Shown: positions 36,495 to 46,321, numbered from the stretch's first letter. The stretch: 64,000 nt of DNA from Acetobacter okinawensis JCM 25146 (GCF_000613865.1 NZ_BAJU01000011.1:1-64000), one strand, 5' to 3'. Notes: generated by a model from the sequence alone, not told the origin. A program made the numbers and translations.

Positions 36495-36523
36495 TTCCGG
36501 AGTCAATCCGGAGTCATTTGAAA
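36495..36523 (+). repeat. Right copy of the 29-bp subterminal repeat
   Basis: Identical to 25,237-25,265, in direct orientation, 122 bases inside the right attachment repeat. It consists of two TCCGGAGTCA units and ATTTGAAA. Confidence 0.9.
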
Positions 36524-36645
36524 AGGTAATCCGTGCGGCTCGTTGCGTCACCCTGCATCATCGCTTTTTATAGACCCGCCAAAAACAGCCGTTTTTTCGT
36601 CTTCTTGCGGTTCCCTGCGTCTTAACGGTATCTCGGGGTCTGTGT

Positions 36646-36717
36646 CTCTTAATCAGCGGGTCCAAGGTTCGAGTCCTTGTGCACCCACCAAGCTTTTCCT
36701 TAGCTTCTGGTGGTTTT
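36646..36717 (+). repeat. attR, 72-bp direct repeat with tRNA-Lys 3' end
   Basis: A second perfect copy of the 72 bases at 25,136-25,207, containing the tRNA-Lys 3' half without its 5' half. It marks the right border of the element. The 36,524-36,645 stretch before it holds no gene I can recognise. Confidence 0.95.
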
Positions 36718-36945
36718 CAGGCTCCGGTTATTTATTTCTGATCGGGGTCTATATTTCCTTAAAAAATCTATCTTTCAGCGTTGTTTCCTTATGGAAGCAT
36801 AACCGCTGTTGTTTGCCCTATGGGAGAGCATGGTGGCACGTCGTGTGCTGCCCTTGTTTGTTCATGATCCGGTTATAGGATGGCGCATTATCCGGGACAG
36901 CCGCAGGCTCGGGGCTGTTCTTCTGGCAATCAGAGCCCACGAGGT

Positions 36946-37404
36946 ATGAGCATGCGTTTTTCCCTCCTTTTGTTGTCCGCTCTTGGTCTGGCAACACCTG
37001 CACTGGCAGCAGATTTGCCTGTGACAGCGGAATTTGCAGCCAAACCGGAATATGCGCCGGCCTACCATGCCATGAGTACGCTGCCCGCGTGGGTGTCTGA
37101 GCTAAAAGCAACCTCGGTTCCCGTGGAAAAAACCAGCATTGGTGGCAAGCCCTATCTGTTGGGGCATCTGTGCAAACCCCATGATTGCGCGGCTTATCAG
37201 ATGGAAGTGCTGTTTACCCCGGATGGGCATAAGGCTTGGGGGCTACTGTCCGTTGTGACCAACAATACCCTGTACCAGATGCCGCTGGGTGAGCCCTCTG
37301 CTCCTGTGCTGGATGCGCTTCAGTCCGCGTATAATGTCAACAACCCTGATCGTCCCGGTCGTAATGCTGCGGAGACTGGTAAAAAAAGCCCGGCCTCCCC
37401 ATAA
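36946..37404 (+). CDS. ivy: Ivy-type C-type lysozyme inhibitor (periplasmic)
   Basis: The 152-residue protein has a signal peptide (MSMRFSLLLLSALGLATPAL, cleavage near ALAAD) and the inhibitory CKPHDC loop near residue 85, within LGHLCKPHDCAAYQMEVLF, the hallmark of Ivy proteins. Ivy binds and blocks C-type lysozyme of animal hosts and can also limit the cell's own lytic transglycosylases. It lies next to attR but outside the element. Its presence would suit life in an insect gut, which is only a suggestion. The second ATG (36,952) is an alternative start. Confidence 0.85.
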   Translation: MSMRFSLLLLSALGLATPALAADLPVTAEFAAKPEYAPAYHAMSTLPAWVSELKATSVPVEKTSIGGKPYLLGHLCKPHDCAAYQMEVLFTPDGHKAWGLLSVVTNNTLYQMPLGEPSAPVLDALQSAYNVNNPDRPGRNAAETGKKSPASP

Positions 37405-37412
37405 AGTAAGGC

Positions 37413-37829
37413 ATGACGGGTTTTCAGGGCGATCTTTTTGCGCGGCAGGTGGCCGCGCCACGGGTTACTGTGCCCGTGGCGCTATGGGACAGGCTGGCCC
37501 GCTCTGCATTTAGGCAGCGGTTCCACCTGAACGCGCAGGATATGGCATATCTGCTGGAAAAAGGTCTGCCCCTTGTTCTGGAGCACGGGCAGGATTTTAT
37601 TGCCCGCCGTCTGGCCCCGGCTTCACCCCTTAAGGATGGACGGCAGACACCCTGGAAGGGCCACCCCGTATTTGTGGCGCAACATGCGACGGGCACATGC
37701 TGCCGCTCCTGTCTGGCCAAATGGCACGCGCTTCCTTCTGGCCGTCGCCTGAGCGCGGATGAACAGACGTATATCCTTAGCGTGTTGGCACAGTGGCTGG
37801 AAAAAGAGATGGCGCGCGCAGCCCGTTAG
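37413..37829 (+). CDS. DUF4186 family protein
   Basis: The 138-residue protein carries the DUF4186 core TPWKGHPVFVAQHATGTCC followed by RSCLAKWHALPSGR and a C-terminal helix YILSVLAQWLEKEM. The paired Cys (CCRSC) and His residues suggest a metal site; no biochemical role is known to me. It follows the lysozyme-inhibitor gene by 8 bases and may share its transcript. Confidence 0.82.
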   Translation: MTGFQGDLFARQVAAPRVTVPVALWDRLARSAFRQRFHLNAQDMAYLLEKGLPLVLEHGQDFIARRLAPASPLKDGRQTPWKGHPVFVAQHATGTCCRSCLAKWHALPSGRRLSADEQTYILSVLAQWLEKEMARAAR

Positions 37830-37832
37830 GGT

Positions 37833-39026
37833 TCAGGAGGCTGAGGGCTGGCGGTCCATCAGCAGGGATGTGACAGCTTTTTTGAACGGGGAGAACCTGT
37901 CGGCCATGCGCAGGCACCCTTCGCGGATCTGGCGGAATGGTGGGCCGTCATGCGTGTAAAGCGAGGCAATACCATTGGTGCCTGCAAACAGGAGTGCCGT
38001 TGCCTTGCGGTGCTGGTGCTCAAAGGCGCGTAGGGCAGTTGGGGCACCTGCATCTGCCCCATTGGCTACAGCGGCCAGAACGTGCCGGACCAGTGTTTCC
38101 TGCCCTTTAAGGCCGAGGTTGAAGCCGTGGGCCGTAATCGGGTGCATGCCCACGGCTGCATCGCCTACAAGGGCAAGACGGCGTGCGGTAAACCTGTGTG
38201 CATAAACGCCTTTGAGCGGGTACACATGCCGGGTGCTGACAAGCCGCATGGCGCCCAGCCGGTTGCCAACGCGGCGCATGATTTCGGTATTAAATGCTTC
38301 TCGCGGCATGTGAGCCAGTGTGGCGATGTCCTCCGGCGGTAGGGTCAGCACAAGGGAGGACGCCATCCCGTTTACGGGCAGCAGGGCAATTGTCTGCCCC
38401 TCATCAAACCATTGCAGGGCGACGTTATGGTGGGGGGATTCATGCGCCATGCGGCAGACCATCATGGACTTGCCAAAGTCATGGACAATGGCGCCAATGC
38501 CTGCGCGCTGGCGGGTGGGGGAAAAACGCCCATCCGCTCCGACTACCAGTCTGGCATTCACCTGTCCGCCATTATGGTGGACGGCGGCGTAGTCCTGCCC
38601 CTGCCGGATGGTCTGCACAACCGTATCGGACTGCAAGGTAATGTTGGGCATGTGCTGTGCGGCAGCAAACAGCGCGCGGCGAATCTGGTTATTGGAAACC
38701 AGCCAGCCTAGTGCATCTACCCCCTCACCACGCGTATCAAACGTGAGCGGGTGGCGGAAACTGCCTGTTTCAATCCGCGCTTCCTTGAGCGGGCAGATAA
38801 CGGCCTGCGGAATGTGGGACCACGCCCCTGCCTGCTCCAGCAGACGGACGGAGTGGTGGGTCAGAGCAATTTCCCGCCCGTCAAAACCGGGTTCGGACCA
38901 GGTATTAAGCGGCGCGCGCTCCATAACCGTGACCGAAAGGCCGCCCTGCGCCATAAGCAGGGCTGTGGCCAGCCCGACCGGGCCACCACCGATAATGGCA
39001 ACATCTGTCTGCGCAGGATCGGGCAT
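37833..39026 (-). CDS. UbiH/UbiF/COQ6-family FAD monooxygenase
   Basis: The 397-residue flavoprotein begins with VAIIGGGPVGLATALLMA (FAD-binding GxGxxG), has VVGADGRFSPTRQ near residue 165 and LVGDAAVGMHPITAHGFN near 290, the second FAD motif of the ubiquinone hydroxylase group. These enzymes hydroxylate the ubiquinone ring in a membrane-associated complex; which carbon it hydroxylates cannot be told. The usual H-P-x-x-G-Q-G-x-N is here HPITAHGFN, a variant seen in UbiF-like members. It is followed upstream by a nitroreductase gene in the same direction, 5 bases apart. Confidence 0.85.
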   Translation of the reverse strand: MPDPAQTDVAIIGGGPVGLATALLMAQGGLSVTVMERAPLNTWSEPGFDGREIALTHHSVRLLEQAGAWSHIPQAVICPLKEARIETGSFRHPLTFDTRGEGVDALGWLVSNNQIRRALFAAAQHMPNITLQSDTVVQTIRQGQDYAAVHHNGGQVNARLVVGADGRFSPTRQRAGIGAIVHDFGKSMMVCRMAHESPHHNVALQWFDEGQTIALLPVNGMASSLVLTLPPEDIATLAHMPREAFNTEIMRRVGNRLGAMRLVSTRHVYPLKGVYAHRFTARRLALVGDAAVGMHPITAHGFNLGLKGQETLVRHVLAAVANGADAGAPTALRAFEHQHRKATALLFAGTNGIASLYTHDGPPFRQIREGCLRMADRFSPFKKAVTSLLMDRQPSAS

Positions 39027-39031
39027 GGCGG

Positions 39032-39613
39032 TTAGTCCTTGTCAGCGCCAAAGGTTACGGGCTGGCCGTGCCAGTGTGCGGTAAACAGGGCTGGGTCGGC
39101 CCGTTTTGGGGTGTGCTGCGCCCCATCGGGCGTCCCCACGAATAAAAAGCCTGCCAGCTTGGACAGCCCCAGATCGGCCGCCAGAATGGGGTCCTCAACC
39201 AGTGCGCCAGATACCCACACACCGCCAAAACCCGTTGCGTGGAGGGCGTTGAGGATATTCATGGCACCTGCCGCCACGCACATTTCCTGCTCCCAGAGCG
39301 GGATTTTGTGCTCAGGGCGCAAATGCATGCCCAGAGCAATAATCATGGGCATGGTGGAGAACCGGCTGCGCCGTTTTTCAATTTTGGCAGCAGGGGCTTC
39401 TGGCTCCACACGCGCCATGCTGGCCACAATACGCTCGGCCAGTGCTGGGCGGTCCTCCCCTGCAATCACAACATAACGCCATGGCTGGAGTCTGCCATGG
39501 TCGGGCGCACGCATGGCTGTGGCCAGTATATCCATGAGCTGAGCGGGCGCAGGTGCAGGGTCTTGCAACCGGTCGGTGGAGGCTCGGGTAAGCAGCATGT
39601 CCATAGGCGTCAT
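39032..39613 (-). CDS. Nitroreductase family protein (YdjA-like)
   Basis: The 193-residue protein begins MTPMDMLLTRASTDRLQDPAP, has AMRAPDHGRLQPWRYVVI near residue 35, SRFSTMPMIIALGM near 85 and GFGGVWVSGALVED near 140, matching the YdjA group of small FMN nitroreductases. They reduce nitroaromatics or quinone-like substrates with NAD(P)H, but the natural substrate is unknown. The chosen ATG at 39,613 precedes the conserved part; a longer frame exists but lacks similarity. It lies between the HIT and ubi genes. Confidence 0.85.
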   Translation of the reverse strand: MTPMDMLLTRASTDRLQDPAPAPAQLMDILATAMRAPDHGRLQPWRYVVIAGEDRPALAERIVASMARVEPEAPAAKIEKRRSRFSTMPMIIALGMHLRPEHKIPLWEQEMCVAAGAMNILNALHATGFGGVWVSGALVEDPILAADLGLSKLAGFLFVGTPDGAQHTPKRADPALFTAHWHGQPVTFGADKD

Positions 39614-39651
39614 GGTCAGGGCCTTTGTTGCGGCAAGGAGTGTTGTGGACG

Positions 39652-40025
39652 TTACTGGGGGAACGCGGGCAGAGGCCCACCACCCATGAGATGCAGGTGA
39701 AAATGCGGCACTTCCTGCCCCGAGTTCGTGCCTGCGTTGGTGATCAGCCGGTATCCGTCTTCTTCCAGCCCCAGTGTGTGGGCGATCTGGCCTGCGGAGC
39801 GCATGACCTCGGCAATTTCCTCCGCAGGGGCATTCTTGCTGAAGTCCATGAAGGAGACATAGGGCTTTTTGGGGATAATCAGCACATGCACGGGGGCTTT
39901 GGGTGCGATGTCCTTGAACGCCAGAACCCATTCGTTTTCAAAAACAGGTTTGCACGGGATTTCCCCACGCAGAATTTTGCAAAAATATTCTGCGGATCAT
40001 AAGGGCCTTTGCCGGTCACAGCCAT
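39652..40025 (-). CDS. HIT family (HINT-like) nucleotide hydrolase (one apparent frameshift)
   Basis: The protein of about 124 residues reads MAVTGKGPYDPQNIFAK, then after restoring one A in a run of four (39,975-39,978) ILRGEIPCKPVFENEWVLAF, KAPVHVLIIPKKPYVSF, and the HIT motif VPHFHLHLMGG at the end. The His triad is HxHxH as in HINT, which hydrolyses adenosine phosphoramidates. The frameshift is probably a sequencing error. It is 6 bases downstream of hisE, as in many alphaproteobacterial his clusters. Confidence 0.88.
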
Positions 40026-40031
40026 GGTGGT

Positions 40032-40514
40032 TCAGTCCTGTGTTGTGGTGTCTGGCGTGGTTGTATCTGCCGTGTGCGGTGCGGGTTTGGGGCGGGAGGC
40101 TTTTTCGGCAATGCCGCTGGTGCCTTCGCGCCGCGCCAGTTCGGCCCAGACCTCTTCTGGCGTAATGCCTGCGTTCACCCACATGACAATCAGGTGGTAG
40201 AGCACATCCGCACTTTCGCCCACCAGCAGGCTGGTACGGCCTGCTACGGCCTCAATCAGACATTCCACGGCTTCTTCGCCAAATTTCTGGGCGATTTTGT
40301 ATGTCCCGCGTGAGAGCAGGCGGGCCGAATGGCTGACCGAGGGGTCGGCGTTTTTGCGGCTCTGCACAACATCGTACAGCCGGTTCAGAACCGAGCTGTC
40401 TGCCTCGGTGGACAAAGGAGGGTGTTGCGTGGTTTCCGCCGCCTTGGTTTTTTTGGTCTTGGTGGTTTTGGTCTCGGCCTTGATGGTGGCTTTTGACGGA
40501 GCTTTTTTAATCAT
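40032..40514 (-). CDS. hisE: Phosphoribosyl-ATP pyrophosphatase
   Basis: HisE hydrolyses PR-ATP to PR-AMP, step 2 of histidine synthesis. The core [33 protein letters not shown] and [14 protein letters not shown] are typical MazG-fold helices with the EExxE metal site. The protein has unusual tails: a 35-residue Lys/Thr-rich N-terminus ([18 protein letters not shown]) and a Thr/Asp-rich C-terminus, both probably disordered. It overlaps hisF by 8 bases, so it is translated in the same operon. Confidence 0.93.
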   Translation of the reverse strand: MIKKAPSKATIKAETKTTKTKKTKAAETTQHPPLSTEADSSVLNRLYDVVQSRKNADPSVSHSARLLSRGTYKIAQKFGEEAVECLIEAVAGRTSLLVGESADVLYHLIVMWVNAGITPEEVWAELARREGTSGIAEKASRPKPAPHTADTTTPDTTTQD

Positions 40515-41298
40515 GCGTCTGACTGACCTGAAAAGGGGCGGGGGAAGGGCGAACCGGCAGTCCGGCATTGCTCAGGGCCTGCTTGACCTGCGCAACGGTA
40601 AACTGCCCAAAATGGAAAACACTGGCGGCCAGCAACCCGGTAGCCCCGGCTTTGGCGCCTTCTACAAAATGCTCCAGCGTGCCAACTCCGCCGGAAGCCA
40701 CAATTGGCAGGCGCACGGCCTGCGTTGCGGCCCGGAGCAGGTCCAGATCAAAGCCGCTGCCCGTTCCGTCACGGTCCATGGAGGTCAGCAGGATTTCTCC
40801 CGCCCCACGCTCTGCGGCCTGCCTGCACCAGTCTATGGCGTCTATGCCTGTGGGGGTGCGCCCGCCGTGGGTAAAGACTTCCCATTTGCCCGGAGCCGTC
40901 TGGCGGGCATCCACCGCCACCACAACGCACTGGCTACCAAACTTGCGTGCGGCTTCGTTAATCAGCTCAGGGCGGGTGACTGCGGCCGAGTTCATGGCGC
41001 ATTTGTCTGCCCCTGCCAGCAGCAGGCGGCGCATGTCGTCTGTTGTGCGCACGCCCCCGCCCACGGTCAGGGGCAGAAAGATTTTTTCCGCCGTCTTGCC
41101 AACCACGTCTAAAATGGTGTCCCGGTTTTCGTGGCTGGCGGTAATGTCGAGGAAGGTCAGCTCATCCGCCCCGGCGGCGTCGTATACTGCCGCCTGCTCC
41201 ACCGGGTCGCCCGCATCACGCAGGGAGACAAAGTTGACCCCCTTGACCACCCGGCCATTTTTGACGTCCAGACAGGGAATAACGCGTAGCTTCAGCAT
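40507..41298 (-). CDS. hisF: Imidazole glycerol phosphate synthase subunit HisF
   Basis: The 263-residue (beta/alpha)8 barrel begins [20 protein letters not shown] with the catalytic Asp of CLDV, has [13 protein letters not shown] near residue 80, VVVAVDARQ with the second Asp near 130 and [15 protein letters not shown] near 200. It makes imidazole glycerol phosphate and AICAR with ammonia from HisH. Its 3' end overlaps hisE and its start overlaps the end of hisA by 7 bases. Confidence 0.97.
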   Translation of the reverse strand: MLKLRVIPCLDVKNGRVVKGVNFVSLRDAGDPVEQAAVYDAAGADELTFLDITASHENRDTILDVVGKTAEKIFLPLTVGGGVRTTDDMRRLLLAGADKCAMNSAAVTRPELINEAARKFGSQCVVVAVDARQTAPGKWEVFTHGGRTPTGIDAIDWCRQAAERGAGEILLTSMDRDGTGSGFDLDLLRAATQAVRLPIVASGGVGTLEHFVEGAKAGATGLLAASVFHFGQFTVAQVKQALSNAGLPVRPSPAPFQVSQTHD

Positions 41299-42053
41299 CC
41301 GCTCAGTACTCGCAGGGCTTCAGTCGGGGACACGCGCCCATCATACAGCGCGCGGCCAACAATAACACCTTCTATGCCCGGTGTGGTGTTGGCCGCCTGG
41401 CGCAGGGCGGCAAGGTGCTCAATGCCGCCAACGCCCCCGCTAGCAATAACGGGAATGGATACGGTGTTGGCCAATGCCACGGTCTGCTCAATATCCAGCC
41501 CTTCCAGCATGCCGTCACGGCTGATCTCGGTAAAGATGACAGCACTTACCCCCGCGTCCTGCATGCGCAGGGCAAGGTCGGTTGCCTGCATATCGGAGAC
41601 TTCGGCCCAGCCCTCCGTGGCGACATGGCCCGAGCGTGCATCAATCCCCGCAACAACACGACCGGGGAAGGTGCGGCATGCCTCGCGCACCAGTGCGGGA
41701 TTCTTGACCGCGACCGAGCCCAGAATAACGCGGGTAATGCCCGCATCCAGCCATGCTGCAATGGCCTTCATGTCACGCAGGCCGCCACCAAGCTGTACGG
41801 GCACGCGGGCTGCGGCCAGAATGGCACGGACTGCGTCTGTATTGGCTGAAGCACCGGCAAAAGCACCGTTCAGGTCCACCACGTGCAGCCATTCAAAGCC
41901 CGCATCCTGCCATGCCGCTGCCTGTGTGCCGGGGTTGTCGGAATAGACGGTTGCATCGTCCATTTCTCCACGGCGCAGACGTACGCAGGCCCCATCCTTC
42001 AGGTCGATGGCGGGGTAGAGGGTCAGGGGGCGGGGGGATGCGGGTGTATTCAT
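41292..42053 (-). CDS. hisA: Phosphoribosylformimino-5-aminoimidazole carboxamide ribotide isomerase
   Basis: The 253-residue barrel protein has [19 protein letters not shown] near the N-terminus, [15 protein letters not shown] near residue 85, [17 protein letters not shown] near 130 and [15 protein letters not shown] near 200, all HisA motifs with the two catalytic Asp. It performs the ProFAR isomerisation. Between HisH and HisA lies a GNAT gene whose stop overlaps the hisA start (ATGA). Confidence 0.97.
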   Translation of the reverse strand: MNTPASPRPLTLYPAIDLKDGACVRLRRGEMDDATVYSDNPGTQAAAWQDAGFEWLHVVDLNGAFAGASANTDAVRAILAAARVPVQLGGGLRDMKAIAAWLDAGITRVILGSVAVKNPALVREACRTFPGRVVAGIDARSGHVATEGWAEVSDMQATDLALRMQDAGVSAVIFTEISRDGMLEGLDIEQTVALANTVSIPVIASGGVGGIEHLAALRQAANTTPGIEGVIVGRALYDGRVSPTEALRVLSGC

Positions 42054-42630
42054 GACGTGTGCGTGGCTTCTTGTTCGTTGCAGGTTCTGGCGGGCTGGTG
42101 GGGCAGGGTATCATCCAGACATTTGGTAAGGAACAGCCCGCAGACCAGTTCGTCCCCCACCCGCGCATAAAACGGATGTTCGCCCCAGATGTGGAACCCG
42201 GTTTTTTTAAACAGGGCAATGGCGGCAGTCTGTGTTTGCAGTACGTCCACGTTCAGCACCCTGAAGCCCATGTTGCGTGCGGCATTTTCTACCTCCTGCA
42301 ACAAGGCGGCTCCCAGTCCGCGCTCGCGCGCATAGGGGGCGACAAACAGATGGGCAAGAGTGACGCACATGGCTTGCAGTTCGTTATTACGCGGGGCGCG
42401 GATAAGCTGGGCCCCGCCCACAATAACCCCGTCAACCTGACGGCGAACAGCATGCGCTCGGGCACCAGCAGCAGCCCCCTAAAATAGCGCTCAAGAACCT
42501 GCCGCCCCTGTGGCTGCAACCAGCCAAAACCGCCACCATCCAGAATGGCGGCATCCACGGCTTCGCACAGCGCCTGAAGGTCATCTTCCTCTAAGGCGAG
42601 AATGCGCTGGACGCGGGCAGTGCGCGACAT
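42050..42630 (-). CDS. GNAT-family N-acetyltransferase inside the his operon (one apparent frameshift)
   Basis: The product starts MSRTARVQRILALEEDDLQAL, continues with FRGLLLVPERMLFAV and, after restoring one base near 42,439, QVDGVIVGGAQLIRAP, VTLAHLFVAPYARERGLGAALL (the acetyl-CoA-binding RGxGxA-like segment) and ALFKKTGFHIWGEHPF. Restored length is about 193 residues. The substrate is unknown. Its ends overlap hisH and hisA by ATGA, so it is locked into the his operon; this could reflect regulation or a tRNA/metabolite link, which is speculation. Confidence 0.85.
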
Positions 42631-43286
42631 CAGAGTGTCTCTTCCGGCTGCCATGCAAGGAAGTTTGCAAGGATCTTCAGCCCCACGGTCTGGCTTTTTT
42701 CCACGTGGAACTGTGTCCCGGCAACATTGCCGCGACCCACTATGGCGGGCACGCTGCCGCCGTAGTCCGCACTGGCAAGTAACACGTCATCCGTTGTGTT
42801 GCGCAGGGCGTAGGAATGGACAAAATAGCCGTGCGGGGCGGGGCCTAAGCCCTGCGTAAGCGGGTGGGGTTTGTGGAGTTCCAGTTCGTTCCAGCCCATC
42901 TGGGGCAGGCGCAGGCCGGGGGCGTCCATGGGGGCAATTTCGCCCTCAATCCAGCCGAAGCCCTCTGTTACACCATGCTCAAGCCCACGCTGGGCCATAA
43001 GCTGCATGCCCACACAGATACCTAGAAAAGGCGTGCCTTTTGCCACGGTCTGCAAAATGGCGTCCTTGAGCCCGGCAATAGACTCAAGCCCTTGGGCACA
43101 GTCGGCAAACGCACCCTGGCCAGGCAGAATAATGCGGTCCGCACGCCGGACTTCTGCGGGTTCGTTGGTAATGATGGCTGTGGCGGCAATGCCTGAAAGC
43201 TCGGCCGCGCGCATGGTGGCGCGGGCGGCGGAGGCCAGATTGCCCCCTTCATAGTCAACAACGGCAATGGAGAGAGGCTGGGCCAT
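42630..43286 (-). CDS. hisH: Imidazole glycerol phosphate synthase glutaminase subunit HisH
   Basis: The 218-residue class I glutamine amidotransferase begins MAQPLSIAVVDYEGGNLAS, has ILPGQGAFADC, the nucleophile elbow LGICVGMQLM near residue 90, GYFVHSY near 150 and the C-terminal His-x-Glu in TQFHVEKSQ. It feeds ammonia to HisF. The gene follows hisB after a 138-base gap and is followed by the GNAT gene with an ATGA overlap. Confidence 0.97.
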   Translation of the reverse strand: MAQPLSIAVVDYEGGNLASAARATMRAAELSGIAATAIITNEPAEVRRADRIILPGQGAFADCAQGLESIAGLKDAILQTVAKGTPFLGICVGMQLMAQRGLEHGVTEGFGWIEGEIAPMDAPGLRLPQMGWNELELHKPHPLTQGLGPAPHGYFVHSYALRNTTDDVLLASADYGGSVPAIVGRGNVAGTQFHVEKSQTVGLKILANFLAWQPEETL

Positions 43287-43424
43287 AAAACCCTCCTGAT
43301 TCTGATCCTGCGGAAAACCCTGCCATTGACCCGCATCGGGGCAAAAAAGCAGGGCTGGTTGTCTGTCTGGTCTGCCGCCATACCCGTGGTGGGCATGGCT
43401 GGATCATCTGCGCAGCCAGCGAGT

Positions 43425-44021
43425 TTATAGCACACCTTTGGTCGAAGGAATGGCTCCCAGTGCGCGCGGGTCTGGCTCTACCGCCATGCGCAGGGCGCGG
43501 GCAAGGGCCTTGAACGCGGCTTCGGCAATATGGTGGCAGTTTTTGCCTGCTCTTTGGTTCAGGTGCAAGGTGAGCATGGCCGACATGGCAAACGCCCGAA
43601 AAAATTCTTCCACCAGTTCCGTGTCCAGCGTGCCAAGGCGGTCGCGGTCAAACGTGGCGTCAAAGGTCAGGAACGGTCGGCCAGACAGGTCCACCACGGC
43701 CTCGCACAGGGCTTCGTCCAGCGGGACAAGGGCCGAGCCAAAGCGGCGCACGCCGCGCTTGTCACCCAGTGCGGTGCGCATGGCCTGCCCCAGCGCAATG
43801 CCGGTATCCTCTACTGTATGGTGCCCATCAATATGCAGGTCACCCTTGACCGTTATGTCCAGATCAAACAGGCCATGCTTGGCCAGAGCGGTCAGCATGT
43901 GGTCAAAAAAGCCGATACCGGTCTCAATCCGAGATTTGCCAGTCCCGTCCAGTGTCAGGGCAATGGCAATATCGGTTTCGCTGGTAACGCGGTGAACTGT
44001 GGCGTGGCGCGGTGTTGTCAT
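43425..44021 (-). CDS. hisB: Imidazoleglycerol-phosphate dehydratase
   Basis: The 198-residue monofunctional HisB has ETGIGFFDHML near residue 35, DGHHTVEDTGIALGQAM near 65, FFRAFAMSAMLTLH near 140 and GKNCHHIAEAAFKALARAL near 160, with the His clusters that bind two Mn ions. It dehydrates IGP to imidazole-acetol phosphate. It is the first gene of the his cluster in transcription order and lies 59 bases from the end of nadE. Confidence 0.97.
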   Translation of the reverse strand: MTTPRHATVHRVTSETDIAIALTLDGTGKSRIETGIGFFDHMLTALAKHGLFDLDITVKGDLHIDGHHTVEDTGIALGQAMRTALGDKRGVRRFGSALVPLDEALCEAVVDLSGRPFLTFDATFDRDRLGTLDTELVEEFFRAFAMSAMLTLHLNQRAGKNCHHIAEAAFKALARALRMAVEPDPRALGAIPSTKGVL

Positions 44022-44080
44022 GGTCTGAGCTTATAGCTCAAGAACGGGCACAATGCCATTCCGCCAGCACTGGTCTGTTT

Positions 44081-46143
44081 TCAGGTCTGGGGCACCTGTT
44101 CGTCCAGTTCCCTCAGCCACAGTGTGGCATTGCCATCGGCCGGGGCGCGCCAGTCCCCACGGGGGGAAAGACTGCCCCCCGCCATGACCTTGGGGCCATT
44201 GGGCATGGCCGAACGCTTGAACTGGCTGGTGGTAAAAAACCGGAACAAAAAGACCCGGAGCCATTTGCGGATGTCTGCCAGCGTATAGCTCGTGCGTTCA
44301 TGCTCCATAAAGCCTGCTGGCCATGCGCCGCGCGCCACATCGGCCCATGCCTGTTCGGCCATAAAGGCAATGCGCGTAGGGCCAAATCCGTGGCGGAGTA
44401 TATAGTAAAGAGTAAAATCATGCAGGGCGTATGGCCCTATGGTGTCTTCCGTGCTCTGGCTGCCCCCTGCGGATTGGGGGATTAACTCGGGCGATATCTC
44501 GGTTGCCAGCACGGTGCGCAGTACGGAGCCGACATCGGCCGGGAAGTGGCCGGAGGCTATGCACCAGCGGATCAGGTGCTGGATCAGGGTTTTGGGGAGT
44601 CCTGCGTTAACGTTGTAATGGGCCATCTGGTCGCCCACGCCATAGGTGCACCACCCCAGAGCCAGCTCGGACAGGTCCCCCGTGCCAATGACAATGCCGT
44701 TGTGCTGGTTGGCCAGCCGGAACAGAAAATCCGTGCGCAGCCCGGCCTGTACATTTTCAAAGGTAATGTCATGCACGGCCTCGCCCCGGGCAAAGGGGTG
44801 GTCGAGTGTCTGGAGCATCAGGGTTGCTGCGGGGCGGATGTCCAGTGTGGCGCGTGTAATGCCCAGGTGTTCCATCAGGCGTTTGCGCTGGCCAGTGTCT
44901 GCTCCGTGGTGCCAAAGCCGGGCATGGTGTACCCGCGCACGGCACTGCGTGGCCAGCCCAGCTCGTCCGCCGTGCGCACGGCCACAAGTAGGGCGTGTGT
45001 GGAGTCCAGCCCGCCCGATACGCCAATGACCATGGTTTTGGCTTTGCAGCTTGTCAGCCGCTGGCGGAGGGCCGAGACCTGAATGGTAAAGGCTTCAAAA
45101 CAGTCCTGTTCCAGCCGCGCGGGGTCCGCAGGCACAAAGGGAAAGCGCGGGAGTGGGCGCAAAAGCCCAAGGTCCGCCATGGGTGGGGCCAGCGTAAAGC
45201 CTATGGAACGCCATGTGCCGTGGCTGGTCTGGGCAGATGTGGCGGTTACGTTTGCACAGTCTGCAAAGGTGCCCATCTGCGTCCGTTCATGGCGGATAAG
45301 GGTCAGGTCCACATCGGCCACGACCGCACATGCACCACTGGGGAAACGCGCACTTTTGGCCAGCAGGGTGCCGTTTTCAAAAATGGCGGTCTGGCCATCC
45401 CACGCCAGATCAGTGGTGGATTCGCCTTCCCCGGCGGCGGCATACAGGTAAGCGGCCACACATCGTGCGGACTGGGAGCGGCAGAGCAGGCTGCGGGTTT
45501 CCGCCTTGCCTACGGTAATATCGCTCGCGGACAGGTTGGCCAGCACGGTAGCCCCCGCCATGGCCTGTGCCGTGGAGGGCGGGCTGGGCACCCACATGTC
45601 CTCGCAGATTTCTACCCCAAGGCAAAAACCGGGTACGTCATGGGCGGCAAAAAGCAGGTCCACACCAAAGGGAACACTCAGCCCCCCCAGTTGCAGGCTT
45701 TGGCCCCGTATGGCCGCACCGGGTGCAAAGTGTCGCCGTTCATAGAATTCGCGGTAATTTGGTAGGTAGCTTTTTGGCACTACGCCCAGAATACGGCCCC
45801 TGTGCAGAACAACGGCGCAATTATACAGGCTGTTCATGTGGCGCAGGGGGGCGCCAACCACCAGCACGGGCAGCAGGTCGGTGGAGGCCTCAGCCAGTGC
45901 GAGGAGCGCGTACTCGACCGCATGCAGCACTGTGCTGTTCTGGAGCAGGTCTTCTATGGAATAACCGCTCAACCCCAGTTCGGGGAAGACGCACAGACCT
46001 GCACCCTGACTGGCGCAGTTGCGGGCGGTGGCTGCAATCTGCTCCATGTTGGCCTGCGGGTCCGCAAGGGTGACAGGCACGGTACAGGCTGCCACGCGCA
46101 CAAATCCCTGATGGTACAGAGATCGGAATAGGGACGTGGTCAC
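44081..46143 (-). CDS. nadE: Glutamine-dependent NAD+ synthetase (one apparent frameshift)
   Basis: This enzyme of about 687 residues joins a nitrilase-type glutaminase ([16 protein letters not shown] with the catalytic Glu, [13 protein letters not shown] with Lys, [14 protein letters not shown] with the Cys) to an ATP-dependent NAD synthetase ([37 protein letters not shown]). It amidates deamido-NAD. The frame ends at a stop near 44,875; one extra base in the GG at 44,878-44,879 gives ASANALMEHLG and the rest. The GTG start at 46,143 follows AAGGAAGG by about 6 bases. Confidence 0.93.
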
Positions 46144-46321
46144 GGCTTTCCTTCCTTGCCGGGGTGCATGGTTCTGTCTAGCAGGTGAGCAAACTGGCCG
46201 CCAAGGGTTGGTAAAGTGCTGTTTTATGACAGATGCGTGCAGGGGCATGAAAAAAAGCGCCTTTTTTACATTTTCCCTCTTGCGCGATCGGGCGTGTGCT
46301 CATAAAAGGAGCCCATCAGAT

